From Mameliella sp. MMSF_3455 (GTDB lineage Bacteria; Pseudomonadota; Alphaproteobacteria; Rhodobacterales; Rhodobacteraceae): a stretch of 64,000 bases of DNA. The notes beneath the pieces were generated by a model that did not search any database, had not been told where the DNA came from, and was given only the letters and a program-made list of their open reading frames with translations. The DNA lies in assembly GCF_030733205.1 (NCBI RefSeq), contig NZ_JASHJL010000010.1, positions 1-64,000 on the forward strand, written 5' to 3'. The translations under genes were made by a program, and so were the position numbers. Of this stretch, positions 1 through 9,138 are shown in pieces (the stretch's first letter is position 1; each line of letters begins with the position of its first letter).

Positions 1-35
1 GAGGAACGGGTGATCGGCAAGGAAGGAAAAGACGG

Positions 36-953
36 ATGAGCGCAACAATCATTGACGGCAAGGCTTTTGCGGCCACGGTCCGCGAGAAGGTGGCGGCGCA
101 TGTGGCGCGGCTGAAGGATGAAAACGGCATCACGCCCGGCCTGGCGGTGGTGCTGGTGGGAGAGGACCCGGCCAGCCAGGTCTACGTCCGCTCGAAGGGC
201 AAGCAGACCGTCGAGACCGGCATGAACTCCTACGAGCACAAGCTGGAGGCCGACACCTCCGAGGCGGACCTTCTGGCGCTGATCGATAAGCTGAACAAGG
301 ACCCGGCGGTGCATGGCATCCTGGTGCAGCTGCCCTTGCCGAAACACCTCGACGAGGACCTGGTGATCAACGCGATCGACCCGGCCAAGGACGTGGACGG
401 CTTTCACATTTCCAACGTCGGCCTGCTGGGCACGGGGCAGAAATCCATGGTGCCCTGCACGCCGCTGGGCTGCCTGATGATGCTGCGCGATCACCACGGC
501 TCGCTGAGTGGCCTGGACGCGGTTGTGATCGGCCGGTCGAACATCGTCGGCAAGCCGATGGCGCAACTGCTGCTGGGCGACAGCTGCACGGTGACGATTG
601 CCCACAGCCGCACCAAGGACCTGCCCGAGGTCGTGCGCCGCGCCGATATCGTCGTCGCCGCCGTGGGCCGCCCCGAGATGGTGCCCGGCGACTGGATCAA
701 GCCGGGGGCCACGGTGATCGACGTGGGCATCAACCGTATCGACGCGCCGGAAAAGGGCACCAGGGAAGATGGCAGCGTCAAGACCCGCCTGGTCGGCGAC
801 GCGCACTACGAGAGCTGTGCCGCGGTGGCAGGGGCGATCACGCCGGTCCCCGGCGGCGTCGGCCCGATGACCATCGCCTGCCTGCTGGCCAACACGCTGA
901 CCGCCTGCTGCCGGGCCAACGGACTGGAAGAGCCGGAGGGGCTGACGGCATGA
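36..953 (+). CDS. folD: Bifunctional methylenetetrahydrofolate dehydrogenase / methenyltetrahydrofolate cyclohydrolase FolD
   Basis: The 305-residue product interconverts 5,10-methylene-, methenyl- and 10-formyl-THF in cytosolic one-carbon metabolism. The family signatures are all visible: the region around YVRSKGK, which carries the catalytic Lys; the QLPLPKH segment; DVDGFH; the NADP-binding GRSNIVGKP loop; and the C-terminal PGGVGPMT motif. Length is slightly above the usual 285-300 residues. The ATG is preceded by an AAGGAAGG-like ribosome binding site. It ends before a strong hairpin, so it is probably the last gene of its transcript. What lies upstream is outside the window. Confidence 0.97.
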   Translation: MSATIIDGKAFAATVREKVAAHVARLKDENGITPGLAVVLVGEDPASQVYVRSKGKQTVETGMNSYEHKLEADTSEADLLALIDKLNKDPAVHGILVQLPLPKHLDEDLVINAIDPAKDVDGFHISNVGLLGTGQKSMVPCTPLGCLMMLRDHHGSLSGLDAVVIGRSNIVGKPMAQLLLGDSCTVTIAHSRTKDLPEVVRRADIVVAAVGRPEMVPGDWIKPGATVIDVGINRIDAPEKGTREDGSVKTRLVGDAHYESCAAVAGAITPVPGGVGPMTIACLLANTLTACCRANGLEEPEGLTA

Positions 954-980
954 TGTCGTCGGTCTGAAGCTGGATCGGCA

Positions 981-1001
981 GGGGCGCGTGTTTCGCGCCC
1001 C
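981..1001 (+). terminator. Hairpin terminator after folD
   Basis: GGGGCGCG and CGCGCCCC form a perfect 8-bp stem around a 5-base loop, about 30 bases after the folD stop. Only a weak T-rich stretch follows, so the termination role is inferred from position and stem strength. Confidence 0.6.
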
Positions 1002-1223
1002 CGGCGGCTTATTTGTCCCGCCAGATATCGGCTTCAATGGAATTGGTTTTTTTCTGATGTTCCGGTATTACACGAATATTGCGCTGATCATCTCAATTTT
1101 TCGCGTATTTCAATGTATCTGTCAGATGCTCTGGCCAAGAGGTCTTATTTCTTTCTGTGCGCAATCTCTTATTGCTACGCCGAAGTGTTATTTGAATTTG
1201 ATCAAGTGTGCCAATTCCGAAAG
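1002..1223. other. AT-rich intergenic stretch
   Basis: This is noticeably richer in A and T than the flanking genes. An open frame crosses it on the + strand (988-1287) but has no ribosome binding site, rare codons, and runs through both flanking hairpins. I see no gene here. Confidence 0.5.
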
Positions 1224-1253
1224 GTTGTGCCCCGGGTCTATTCGGGGCACAAC
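1224..1253 (-). terminator. Hairpin terminator for the GGDLL-repeat gene
   Basis: GTTGTGCCCCG and CGGGGCACAAC form a perfect 11-bp stem with an 8-base loop, 30 bases downstream of the minus-strand repeat gene. Convergent folD already has its own hairpin at 981-1001, so this one most likely serves the repeat protein. Confidence 0.6.
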
Positions 1254-1283
1254 GAAAAGGAATGAGTGCTTTCCTGATGTCTC

Positions 1284-2315
1284 TTAGAGCGTGTCGAACA
1301 GATCGACAGTCACGTCAAGACCGGTGCCGTTTTCGAGAGTCAGGTTGACCTGTGCGTCCAGGCCCAGTGTCTCGTCGATGTCGCTCAGCGTTTCGTAGAG
1401 ATCGCCAAGCGGCAGGTCGAGACCGGGCAGAAGCGAAACGCCAACCAGGCCGTCGATATCGCCAGCATCGGAATCGGAGTTCACGAAGATCAAGGCGTCC
1501 GCAGTTCCCAGAGCATCGATCGCGGGCAGCAGCACGGTGCCGTCGCCCAGCAGGTCGGCCGCGAGGCTTTCCAGGTCAGCCAGTTGACCGTCGGTCAGAC
1601 CGGAGAGACCGCCCAGTGCCGGATCGATCACGAAGGCCAGCGCTTCGACCGCGCCGTCAACAAGATCGGCGACGATGTTGCCGGCTTCATCGGTCAGCGG
1701 TCCAGCGAAGTTCACAACCGAAACAACCCCTTGGACGACCTCGCCCAAGATTGCGGTCACGGCGCTCAGGGCGGTTTCGACGCCGTTGTCACCCAGATCT
1801 CCGAGCACTTCGGTCACCGCACCGAGGAGGCCGGTCACATCGCCGAGAGCGCCGTCTACGAGATCGCTACCCGGCAGGCCGCCCAGTAGATCGCCGCCCA
1901 GCAGGCCGCCCAGAAGATCGCCGCCCAGCAGGCCGCCCAGAAGATCGCCGCCCAGGACGTCGCCGAGCAGATCGCCACCCAGCAGGTCGCCAAGGAGATC
2001 GCCGCCCAGCAGATCGCCGATCAGGTCACCTTCCAGCACGTCGCCGAGCAGGTCGCCGCCCAGCACGCCACTTAGAAGATCGCCGCCGAGAACGCCGCCA
2101 AGCAGGTCACCACCAAGAAGATCGCCCCCCAGCAGGTTGCCGATCAGGTTGCCGCCCAGCACGCCTTGCACGGTGCCAGATACGTGGCCAATCAGATCGC
2201 CGCTCAATGCGTCTCCCAGAAGATCGTCGCTGCCAAGTACGGCGCTGCTGATTTCGATCTCATCCAGAAGTCCGCCAATCAGACCACCATCACCAATTAA
2301 ACTATCCAGAGCCAT
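1284..2315 (-). CDS. Gly/Leu/Asp-rich protein with tandem GGDLL repeats
   Basis: The 343-residue protein has no recognised family. From about residue 50 to 150 it is built from near-identical 10-residue units of the form GGDLLGGLLG. A hydrophobic, acidic, Cys-free C-terminal part follows, ending in DVTVDLFDTL. No classical signal peptide is evident (it starts MALDSLIGDGG). Lack of cysteine, high acidity and Gly/Asp repeats would fit a secreted or surface-associated type I substrate, but that is inference. The start was placed at 2315 because AGAGGA lies 7 bases upstream; a longer frame to 2369 has no ribosome binding site. It is an isolated gene with its own terminator. Confidence 0.7.
   Translation of the reverse strand: MALDSLIGDGGLIGGLLDEIEISSAVLGSDDLLGDALSGDLIGHVSGTVQGVLGGNLIGNLLGGDLLGGDLLGGVLGGDLLSGVLGGDLLGDVLEGDLIGDLLGGDLLGDLLGGDLLGDVLGGDLLGGLLGGDLLGGLLGGDLLGGLPGSDLVDGALGDVTGLLGAVTEVLGDLGDNGVETALSAVTAILGEVVQGVVSVVNFAGPLTDEAGNIVADLVDGAVEALAFVIDPALGGLSGLTDGQLADLESLAADLLGDGTVLLPAIDALGTADALIFVNSDSDAGDIDGLVGVSLLPGLDLPLGDLYETLSDIDETLGLDAQVNLTLENGTGLDVTVDLFDTL
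1860..2160 (-). repeat. In-gene tandem repeat encoding GGDLLG(G/D)LL units
   Basis: Degenerate 30-bp direct repeats, recognisable on the + strand as successive cgccgcccagcag / agatcgcc blocks, encode about ten copies of a 10-residue unit. Copies differ mainly at third codon positions and at one or two residues (L/V, G/D/S/E), which points to repeat expansion followed by selection on the protein. Confidence 0.85.
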
Positions 2316-2559
2316 CGTTAATCCTCTACTTAAGGGGGAATCACGCACCCCCTGAGGTTGTGTAGCCAAGAAAGGTTAGTCTGTCATTAGCTTTTTGGTA
2401 ACTTTTTATTAAAGCAGGGCATTGCATGGGGTGAGGTCCCGTATTTGTCCATGGAGAGCCTGTGTATTGCGCATCCGTTCAATTGGACGGTCTGGGGCCG
2501 TGGTGCTACCTTGCACTGACAGTTCCACAGGGGACGGAAAATCAGGAGGAGCAGGCATC

Positions 2560-3447
2560 ATGCGGATCTTATTCACGGGCGGGGCGGGCAAGGCCGGACG
2601 CCACGTCGTTGCCTACCTGCTGGAACAGGGGCACCGGGTCCTGAACGTCGACCGGGTGCCACTGGCTCTTGAAGGCGTCGACAACCGCATCGCCGATATC
2701 ACCGACGCGGGCCAGGTCTATGACGTCATGAGCAGTCTTGCCGGTCTCGACGAATTGGAGCCCGGGACCGGGGTGCCAAAATTCGACGCGGTGGTGCATT
2801 TCGCGGCCATCCCGCGCATCCTCGTGACTTCGGACAACGAATGCTATCGGGTCAACACGCTGGGCACCTACAACATCATCGACGCCGCGGTGAAATTCGG
2901 CATCCGCAAGATCGTCTTTGCCTCGTCCGAGACCACCTATGGCGTCTGTTTCGCCGATGGCGAGCGCAAGCCCGATTACCTGCCCATCGACGAGGATCAC
3001 CCGACCGTGCCCGAGGACAGCTATGCCATGTCCAAGGTCTGCAACGAGGTCACCGCCCGCAGCTTTCAGGCACGCAGCGGTTTCGACATCTACGGCCTGC
3101 GGATCAACAACGTGATCGAGCCGCATGAATACGCCGAGAGTTTTCCGGCCTACATGGAGAAGCCGGAGGTGCGGCGGCGCAACATCTTTGCCTATATCGA
3201 CACGCGCGATCTGGGGCAGATGGTCGACAGGTGCCTTGCGACCGACGGGTTGGGCTACGAGGTCTTCAACGTATCCAATGATGATCATTCCGTCGCGCTG
3301 ACAACGCCGGAACTGATCGAGATGTTCTACGAGGGTGTGCCGGTCAAGGGTGCGTTGGGCGAGACCGAGACGTTGTACAGTAACCGCAAGGCCAAGGAGT
3401 TGCTGGGCTACCAGCCGCGCCACAGCTGGCGTGACGTGCTGGGATAA
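2560..3447 (+). CDS. NAD-dependent epimerase/dehydratase family protein
   Basis: This 295-residue extended short-chain dehydrogenase has an N-terminal Rossmann motif, TGGAGKAGRHV, for NAD(P). An SSETTYG segment supplies the catalytic Ser/Thr, and YAMSK is the YxxxK catalytic pair. The substrate cannot be read from sequence; nucleoside-diphosphate sugars are typical. The start at 2560 follows AGGAGGA at a good distance; the frame is open to 2422 but that part has no homologous look. It is monocistronic, convergent with the thioesterase gene 3 bases downstream. Confidence 0.85.
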   Translation: MRILFTGGAGKAGRHVVAYLLEQGHRVLNVDRVPLALEGVDNRIADITDAGQVYDVMSSLAGLDELEPGTGVPKFDAVVHFAAIPRILVTSDNECYRVNTLGTYNIIDAAVKFGIRKIVFASSETTYGVCFADGERKPDYLPIDEDHPTVPEDSYAMSKVCNEVTARSFQARSGFDIYGLRINNVIEPHEYAESFPAYMEKPEVRRRNIFAYIDTRDLGQMVDRCLATDGLGYEVFNVSNDDHSVALTTPELIEMFYEGVPVKGALGETETLYSNRKAKELLGYQPRHSWRDVLG

Positions 3448-3450
3448 GGC

Positions 3451-3873
3451 TCACTCCTGTCGCAGCGGGACACGGACCATCGTCCCGGTCAGTCGGGCGA
3501 TGTGCCGTTCCTCGGTACCGGTGACGGCAAAGACATCGGCCTGCGTGACCAGCATCCGTTTTCCGGGTTTTAACACGCTGCCACGCGCGACAAGTCGATC
3601 CCCGAAGCCGGGAGCAAGGTAGTGGATCGCCATCTCTGACGTGACCACGTCACTGTCTTCGTCCAGCAGGGTGACGGCGGCATAGCCGGCCGCGCTGTCG
3701 CCGATGGCAAAGGGCAGGGCGCCGTGCGCATATCCCTGTTGCTGTGACACCTCGGGCCGGATCGGCACCTCGATCTCGATTTCGCCGGGGGCGATGCGGG
3801 TCAAAGAGGCGCCGAGGGTGACAAGCATCCCCTGGCGATTGAAACTGGTGCGGATGCGGGTGTCTAGGGTCAT
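3451..3873 (-). CDS. PaaI-family hotdog thioesterase
   Basis: The 140-residue protein has the single hotdog domain size. It carries the GYAHGALPFAIGDSAAGYA segment, the equivalent of the HGG/HG-A helix motif that binds and hydrolyses acyl-CoA in PaaI-type thioesterases. The C-terminal strand pattern (VLKPGKRMLVTQADVF) also fits. Start chosen at MTLDTR; the frame continues upstream but without a fitting domain. It lies downstream of pdeM on the same strand, 41 bases apart. The substrate is unknown. Confidence 0.8.
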   Translation of the reverse strand: MTLDTRIRTSFNRQGMLVTLGASLTRIAPGEIEIEVPIRPEVSQQQGYAHGALPFAIGDSAAGYAAVTLLDEDSDVVTSEMAIHYLAPGFGDRLVARGSVLKPGKRMLVTQADVFAVTGTEERHIARLTGTMVRVPLRQE

Positions 3874-3914
3874 GTCACGACTTGGCCATGCCGCGCAGGT
3901 GAGGGCAAGAGGGG

Positions 3915-4592
3915 TCAGCCGGCTCTGGCGCGCCGGGGCATCGGAATGGCCACAGGCCGGGGGCCGGTCAGGATGGCCTGTGCCGCCGGCCCCATCAGGT
4001 CGGACAGGACGGGTGCGTCGCAGTGCAGCCCGCCGGTGTAAGCCCCGTAGGCGGGCAGGATCAGGCGCGTGTCGTCGATCAGGAAACAGGGGCGGGTCAC
4101 GCTGCGCCCCCTGAGGGACAGTCGCGCCTTGGGATGATAATGGCCCGAGACCTCTGCCCGCCCGTCCGCCGTGGCAATATGGCGAAAGGTCAGCGCGCCC
4201 TCGGTGTGTTCGGCCCGGTGCGCGCCCTTCAGTGTCACAGGGGCCGGATCGTGGTTGCCTGCGATCCAGATCCACTCTCGCCCGGCTTGCAGGCGTGTGA
4301 TCCACAGAAGGTCCTCTTGCGGCAGCGCGGCCTCTATGCCCGGGGCATCAAAACTGTCACCCAGGCAGATGACCCTTTGGGCCTTGGTGGCGGAAAGATC
4401 ATCACCCAGACGTTGCAGGGTTTCCCGCGTCTCGTAGGGCGGCAGCTGCGCGCCACCCACGGCGGACAGCCGGGCGGACTTGCCCAGATGCAGGTCGGAA
4501 ACCACCAGTATCGCGGCCTCGGGCCAGTGCAGTGCCCCGGACGGCAGGGCCTGCAGGACGGCGTCATGAAAGGTGAAACCGTACGTGTTCAT
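3915..4592 (-). CDS. pdeM: Ligase-associated DNA-damage-response endonuclease PdeM (metallophosphoesterase)
   Basis: The 225-residue calcineurin-like phosphoesterase shows the full metal-ligand set: SDLHLGK near residue 32, GDSFD, GNHDP and GHYHPK. The size and the N-terminal strand preceding SDLHLG match the PdeM family. That family is found with an Lhr-type helicase, an exonuclease and an ATP-dependent ligase as a DNA end-processing module. Here the helicase gene lies 233 bases upstream on the same strand, which supports the assignment. The ligase and exonuclease are not in this window. Start placed at MNTYGF. Confidence 0.88.
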   Translation of the reverse strand: MNTYGFTFHDAVLQALPSGALHWPEAAILVVSDLHLGKSARLSAVGGAQLPPYETRETLQRLGDDLSATKAQRVICLGDSFDAPGIEAALPQEDLLWITRLQAGREWIWIAGNHDPAPVTLKGAHRAEHTEGALTFRHIATADGRAEVSGHYHPKARLSLRGRSVTRPCFLIDDTRLILPAYGAYTGGLHCDAPVLSDLMGPAAQAILTGPRPVAIPMPRRARAG

Positions 4593-4825
4593 GGCTTGTT
4601 CTTGGCACGCCAAGGCGATGTCCGCAAGCGGGTGCACGGCTCGGGGGGCCATGCATGCGTCCAGGCACTGTGCAGGTCAGCCGGTCAGGACATTCCGGGC
4701 AACCCCCACCAGACAAGATCTTTCGTCAGATCGGCCAGCGCCGGAAACTTGCCCTGATCGATTTATCAAACGCTCGACCTTCATGGATGCAAAGCGCGGG
4801 TATCGGACCGCCTTGCTTGTAGCGC

Positions 4826-7264
4826 CTACCAGGGCACCCGCCAGGCCGGTTTCGTCTCGACCTGCGCAAGGCCGCTTTCGTTCAGCAGGCGGGTGACCTC
4901 TTCTTCCATCAATCGTTCGTCCGCCAGCCCGTTGACCGGGACTCGCCCGGGTTCAAGGAAAAGCGGCGCGGCCAGCGGCGTGATGCGGGAAAGGCGCAGA
5001 TGATCGATGCGGTCGCCGACGCGCTCGGACATCTCGCGGATGCGGGCGAAATCGACCAGACCGCGCATGGCCTCTTCTCGGGTGATCTGCATCAGCAGGT
5101 GGTCGGGGTCGTATTTCAGCAGCGTGTCATAAAGGATGTCCGAGGACATGGTAGCCTGCCGCCCGGTCTTGCGCTGGCCGCCCACCTGCCGTTCGATCAG
5201 CCCGGCGATGGTGGCACTGGCGCGAAAGGTGCGTTTCATCACCGCGTTGCCCGCCAACCAGGTGTCCAGCCCGTTTTCCAGCGCCTCCAGATCAAACAGC
5301 GGCGCGGGGTCCGTCACCGCGTCCAACCCCCAGATCAGCGTCGCGTAATCGGTGCTGACGAACCCCATCGGGGCCAATCCCATCTCCTCCATCCGCTTGG
5401 TCAGCAACAGGCCCAGCGTCTGCTGCGCGTTGCGGCCCGCAAATCCATAGACCACCAGTTGCTGCCGCCCGTCATGAGGAAAGCTCTCGACCAGCAGGCG
5501 GCCGGGTTCGGGCAGGTGCGACACCTCGCGTTGCAGGTGCAGCCAATCGCGGGTGTGGGGCGGCAGATCGGGCCAGTCGTCGGCACGGAACATGCGCAGG
5601 ATCCGGTCACTGAGCTGCGTGGAGGTCGAGAATTTCGTACCCATGAAAGTGGCGATCTTGGGCTTGCGCCCGGGATCGCGCGTCACCTCGACCACCAGTT
5701 CGCGCAGCCCCTCGTAGCGGACGATCTGGCCGCCGATCAGGAAGGTGTCGCCCTTTGTCAGCGAGGCGGCAAAGCCTTCTTCGACCTCGCCCAGAGGTGC
5801 GCCGCCGCGACCGCGCCATTTCACCTTGAGCGTGTCGGTGTCCTGTATCGTGCCGATATTCTGGCGGATGCGGGTGGCAGAACGCGGGTCGCGCAACTGC
5901 CAGAGCCCGTCGGGCCGCTGTTGCAGGCGCTGCCACTGGTCATAGGCGCGCAGCGCGTAGCCGCCGGTGGCGCAGAAATCCAGACAAGCGTCGAATTGCG
6001 TGCGGGTCAGACCAGCATAGGCCCCGGCGCCGCGCATTTCCTCATACAGCGCGTCCGCGTCGAAGGGGCCAGAGGCAGCAGCGATCAGGATATGCTGGCA
6101 GAGCACATCGCGCGGACCCGGTCCGCGCGGATCTCCGTCCAGATCGTGTTCCTTGACCGCCTCCAGCGCGGCAAGGCATTCGACCACCTCGAAACGGTTG
6201 GCGGGGACAAGGATCGCCTTGGACGGCGCGTTGTAGCGGTGATTGGCCCGCCCGATCCTCTGTACAAGTCGTTTGACGTTCTTCGGTGCGCCGACCTGGA
6301 TCACGAGATCCACGTCGCCCCAGTCGATGCCAAGGTCCAGCGACCCTGTGCAGACGATGGCGCGCAGGTCGCCGCGCACCATGGCAGCCTCGACCTTCTC
6401 GCGCTGACCGCGGTCGAGCGAGCCGTGGTGGATGCCGATGGGCAGGGCGTCCTCGTTGGCGAGCCAGAGGTTGTGGAAATAGATCTCTGCCTGGGCGCGG
6501 GTGTTGTGAAAGATCAGCGTGGTGTTGTGGCGTTTGACCTGTTCCAGAACGGCGGGGATGGAGTAGGCCGCACCGCCTCCGGCCCAGGGCGGGGCCTGAT
6601 CGGTGACCAGCATGGAAATATCCGGGTCCGGCCCGGGATCGGCCTGCAGGATCTCGCAGGGCTGATCGCCGTGCGCCATGAGCCGCGCAATGGCCTCTGG
6701 GTCCTCGACCGTGGCCGAGAGGCCGACGCGGCGCAGGCCGGGGCAGAGCGCCTGAAGCCGTGCCAGCGCCAGCATCAACTGGTCGCCGCGTTTGGATTCC
6801 GCAAGCGCGTGGATTTCATCGACCACCACCCGTTGCAGCCCGGCGAACATGCGCGGCGCGTCCTCGTAAGAGGTGAGCAGGGCAAGGCTTTCGGGCGTGG
6901 TCAGCAGGATATGGGGCGGGTCGGCGCGCTGGCGTTTCTTGCGGCTGGCGGGCGTGTCGCCGGTACGGTCCTCGACCCGGATGGGCAGGCCCGCCTCTTC
7001 GATGGGGATCAGCAGGTTGCGCCGGATGTCGGCGGCCAGCGCCTTGAGCGGCGAGATATAGAGCGTGTGCAACCCGTTTCGCGAGGCATCGGCAAGTTCG
7101 GAAAGCGTGGGCAGGAACCCGGCCAGCGTCTTGCCGCCGCCGGTGGGGGCAATCAGCAGCAGCGCCGGGTCAGCGGCACGTTCCAACATGGCGCGCTGGT
7201 GCGGATGGATCTGCCATCCGCGCGCGTCGAACCAGCTTTTCAGACTGTCGGGTAGCCGTGTCAT
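4826..7264 (-). CDS. Lhr-type ligase-associated DEXH-box DNA helicase
   Basis: The 812-residue superfamily 2 helicase has Walker A APTGGGKTLAG near residue 45, the DEIH box (VVDEIHALAESKRG), motif III SATV, and C-terminal RecA-domain motifs TGSLDLGIDWGDVD and QRIGRANH. A long DUF4145/Lhr-type C-terminal region follows. The length matches the short Lhr form found beside PdeM in proteobacteria. It is a 3'-to-5' translocase presumed to act in DNA repair. The start was set at MTRLPDSL, because upstream codons look unrelated. It is divergent from the CoA-transferase gene, sharing a 110-base spacer. Confidence 0.92.
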   Translation of the reverse strand: MTRLPDSLKSWFDARGWQIHPHQRAMLERAADPALLLIAPTGGGKTLAGFLPTLSELADASRNGLHTLYISPLKALAADIRRNLLIPIEEAGLPIRVEDRTGDTPASRKKRQRADPPHILLTTPESLALLTSYEDAPRMFAGLQRVVVDEIHALAESKRGDQLMLALARLQALCPGLRRVGLSATVEDPEAIARLMAHGDQPCEILQADPGPDPDISMLVTDQAPPWAGGGAAYSIPAVLEQVKRHNTTLIFHNTRAQAEIYFHNLWLANEDALPIGIHHGSLDRGQREKVEAAMVRGDLRAIVCTGSLDLGIDWGDVDLVIQVGAPKNVKRLVQRIGRANHRYNAPSKAILVPANRFEVVECLAALEAVKEHDLDGDPRGPGPRDVLCQHILIAAASGPFDADALYEEMRGAGAYAGLTRTQFDACLDFCATGGYALRAYDQWQRLQQRPDGLWQLRDPRSATRIRQNIGTIQDTDTLKVKWRGRGGAPLGEVEEGFAASLTKGDTFLIGGQIVRYEGLRELVVEVTRDPGRKPKIATFMGTKFSTSTQLSDRILRMFRADDWPDLPPHTRDWLHLQREVSHLPEPGRLLVESFPHDGRQQLVVYGFAGRNAQQTLGLLLTKRMEEMGLAPMGFVSTDYATLIWGLDAVTDPAPLFDLEALENGLDTWLAGNAVMKRTFRASATIAGLIERQVGGQRKTGRQATMSSDILYDTLLKYDPDHLLMQITREEAMRGLVDFARIREMSERVGDRIDHLRLSRITPLAAPLFLEPGRVPVNGLADERLMEEEVTRLLNESGLAQVETKPAWRVPW

Positions 7265-7374
7265 GGTCGAGAGATAACCCGCTCCATCGGAAAGCAACAG
7301 CGCTCGCACAGACCGTCGCACGCCTCTTTCCTTTCCCCTCGCGCTCGGTTTCACTGCGTGCGGGGAGGATCACC

Positions 7375-8451
7375 ATGCTGAACGGCATTCGCATCATCGA
7401 GTTCGAGGCGCTGGGGCCGGGGCCCTTCTCCGCCATGCACCTGGCGGACCTTGGTGCGGAGGTGATCGTAGTACAGCGCAAGGCCGGGGGCGCAAACCCG
7501 GCCAAGGGTGCCAGCCGCCTGCTGGACAGGGGCAAGCGGTCCATCGCGCTGGATCTCAAGGAGGCGGGTGATCTGGGCATTGCGCACGCGCTGATCCGAT
7601 CCGCGGACGGGCTGATCGAAGGTTTGCGCCCGGGCGTGATGGAGCGGTTGGGGTTGGGGCCCGAAGAGGCGCAAGCGCGCAATCCACGACTGGTCTACGG
7701 GCGCATGACGGGCTGGGGACAGGACGGGCCGCGCGCGGCGCTTGCCGGGCACGACCTGAATTACCTCGGCCTGTCCGGGGCCCTTTTCTACGCCGGCTTG
7801 CCGGGACAGGTGCCCGGCGTGCCGCCGACGATGCTGGGCGATATTGGTGCCGGTGCATTGTACCTGACCGTTGGGATGCTGGCCGGGCTGTTGCAGGCGC
7901 GGGAAACGGGGCGCGGAACGGTTGTCGATGCCGCCATCGTCGACGGGGCGCAGCATATGATGGCGCTGTTGCGGTCGATGGGGTCGGGGTTCGACACGGG
8001 CGTACGGGGGCGATCCTTGCTGGACGGGCCGCATTGGTCGCGATGCTATGCCTGTTCCTGCGGCGGGCATGTGGCCCTGCAATGCCTGGAGCCGAAATTC
8101 CATGCCCTGTTCCTGGAACGGATGGGCCTGGCAGAGGATCCCGATTTCGCGGAGCAGTTCGACCCTGACCTTTGGCCGGTGCAGGGCGCCCGGCTGGAAC
8201 GGATCTTTGCCACGCAGCCGCGTGACCACTGGGCAGCGTTGTTCAAGGACAGCGATGCCTGTCTTGCGCCAGTCCTGTCCCCGGACGAGGCGGCCCGTGA
8301 TCCGCACATGACGGCGCGCGGGCATGGGCCGGGCAGCGCTCTGCCGGCGCCGCGTTTCGATGGTGGGGTCCGGGCGACAGGTCCTGCGCCGGAACCGGGG
8401 CAGGACGGGGCGGCGATCCTCGATGAGTTGCGGGAAAGGGGCCTGTTGTGA
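7375..8451 (+). CDS. CaiB/BaiF family CoA-transferase (alpha-methylacyl-CoA racemase-like)
   Basis: The 358-residue protein opens with LNGIRIIEFEALGPGPF, the typical class III CoA-transferase N-terminus, and has GADLIVVQRK- and RNPRLVYGRMTGWGQDGP-like segments characteristic of the AMACR branch. The His-Asp pair of AMACR is plausible around GHDLNYLGLSG. It would act on branched 2-methylacyl-CoA esters or transfer CoA between acids; sequence alone does not settle which. Start at 7375 lies after GGGGAGGA. The stop overlaps the GTG start of the nitroreductase gene, so the two are translationally coupled. Confidence 0.87.
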   Translation: MLNGIRIIEFEALGPGPFSAMHLADLGAEVIVVQRKAGGANPAKGASRLLDRGKRSIALDLKEAGDLGIAHALIRSADGLIEGLRPGVMERLGLGPEEAQARNPRLVYGRMTGWGQDGPRAALAGHDLNYLGLSGALFYAGLPGQVPGVPPTMLGDIGAGALYLTVGMLAGLLQARETGRGTVVDAAIVDGAQHMMALLRSMGSGFDTGVRGRSLLDGPHWSRCYACSCGGHVALQCLEPKFHALFLERMGLAEDPDFAEQFDPDLWPVQGARLERIFATQPRDHWAALFKDSDACLAPVLSPDEAARDPHMTARGHGPGSALPAPRFDGGVRATGPAPEPGQDGAAILDELRERGLL

Positions 8452-9116
8452 ACGAAGCCGAGACATTCGCGGCCCTGTTGAAGGCGCGCTATTCCTGCCG
8501 GGCTTATCGGCCCGACCCGGTCCCGCGTGAGGTGATCGAAAGCGCTTTGCGCGACGCACAGCAGGTGCCCAGCTGGAACAACGTGCAGCCCTGGCAGGTG
8601 ATCGCCCTGAAGGCGCCGGAAACCGCTGCATTCGCCGAGGCCTTCTATGCCCATGTGGAAACCGGACAGCGGCAAAGCGACATCCCCTTTCCGTTGCGGT
8701 ACGAAGGCATCTACCAGGAGCGGCGGCGGAGTTGCGGTTGGCAGCTGTATGGCGCGTTGGGAATCCAGAAGGGCGACCGAGAGGCCTCGGGCAGGCAGAT
8801 GCGCGAGAATTTCCGCCTCTTCGGGGCGCCCCATTGCCTGCTGATCACCGCGCCCAAGGACCTTGGCACCTATGGCGTGCTTGATTGCGGGGCCTATGTC
8901 ACGGCGGTCATGCTGGCATTGCAGGCCCGCGGGCTGGCCAGTATCGCGATGGCGGCGGTGGCCAGCTTTTCGCCATTCGTGCGCGACCGCTACGAAATCG
9001 CCGAGGATCGCGACCTGGTCTGCGCGATTGCCTTTGGCCATGCCGATCCGGATCATCCGGCCAATTCCTATCGCACCGAACGGGCCGACCTGTCAGAGGT
9101 CGTGGATTGGCGTTGA
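8448..9116 (+). CDS. Nitroreductase family protein
   Basis: The 222-residue FMN-dependent oxidoreductase has the diagnostic [12 protein letters not shown] start (FMN-binding RxSxRxF/Y), the [11 protein letters not shown] segment, and a C-terminal glycine-poor strand before [15 protein letters not shown]. It probably reduces nitro- or enone-type substrates with NAD(P)H. It starts with GTG overlapping the preceding stop by 4 bases and is followed 22 bases later by the proline-racemase-family gene, so the three probably form one operon. Confidence 0.88.
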   Translation: MNEAETFAALLKARYSCRAYRPDPVPREVIESALRDAQQVPSWNNVQPWQVIALKAPETAAFAEAFYAHVETGQRQSDIPFPLRYEGIYQERRRSCGWQLYGALGIQKGDREASGRQMRENFRLFGAPHCLLITAPKDLGTYGVLDCGAYVTAVMLALQARGLASIAMAAVASFSPFVRDRYEIAEDRDLVCAIAFGHADPDHPANSYRTERADLSEVVDWR

Positions 9117-9138
9117 AAGCGAAAGCAGGGGGCAGACC

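Noticed and set aside
988-1287. 99-residue plus-strand frame after folD
   Set aside because: Runs through two hairpins and an AT-rich spacer, with unusual codons and no ribosome binding site.
1352-2251. Arg-rich plus-strand frames with RSPP repeats and a CRISPR-like look
   Set aside because: These are antisense readings of the GGDLL repeat gene. The DNA repeats are about 30 bp in-frame coding repeats without unique spacers, so this is not a CRISPR array.
5000-7255. 751-residue plus-strand open frame
   Set aside because: Antisense to the Lhr helicase gene; composition is HPQ/DRG-rich without domain motifs.
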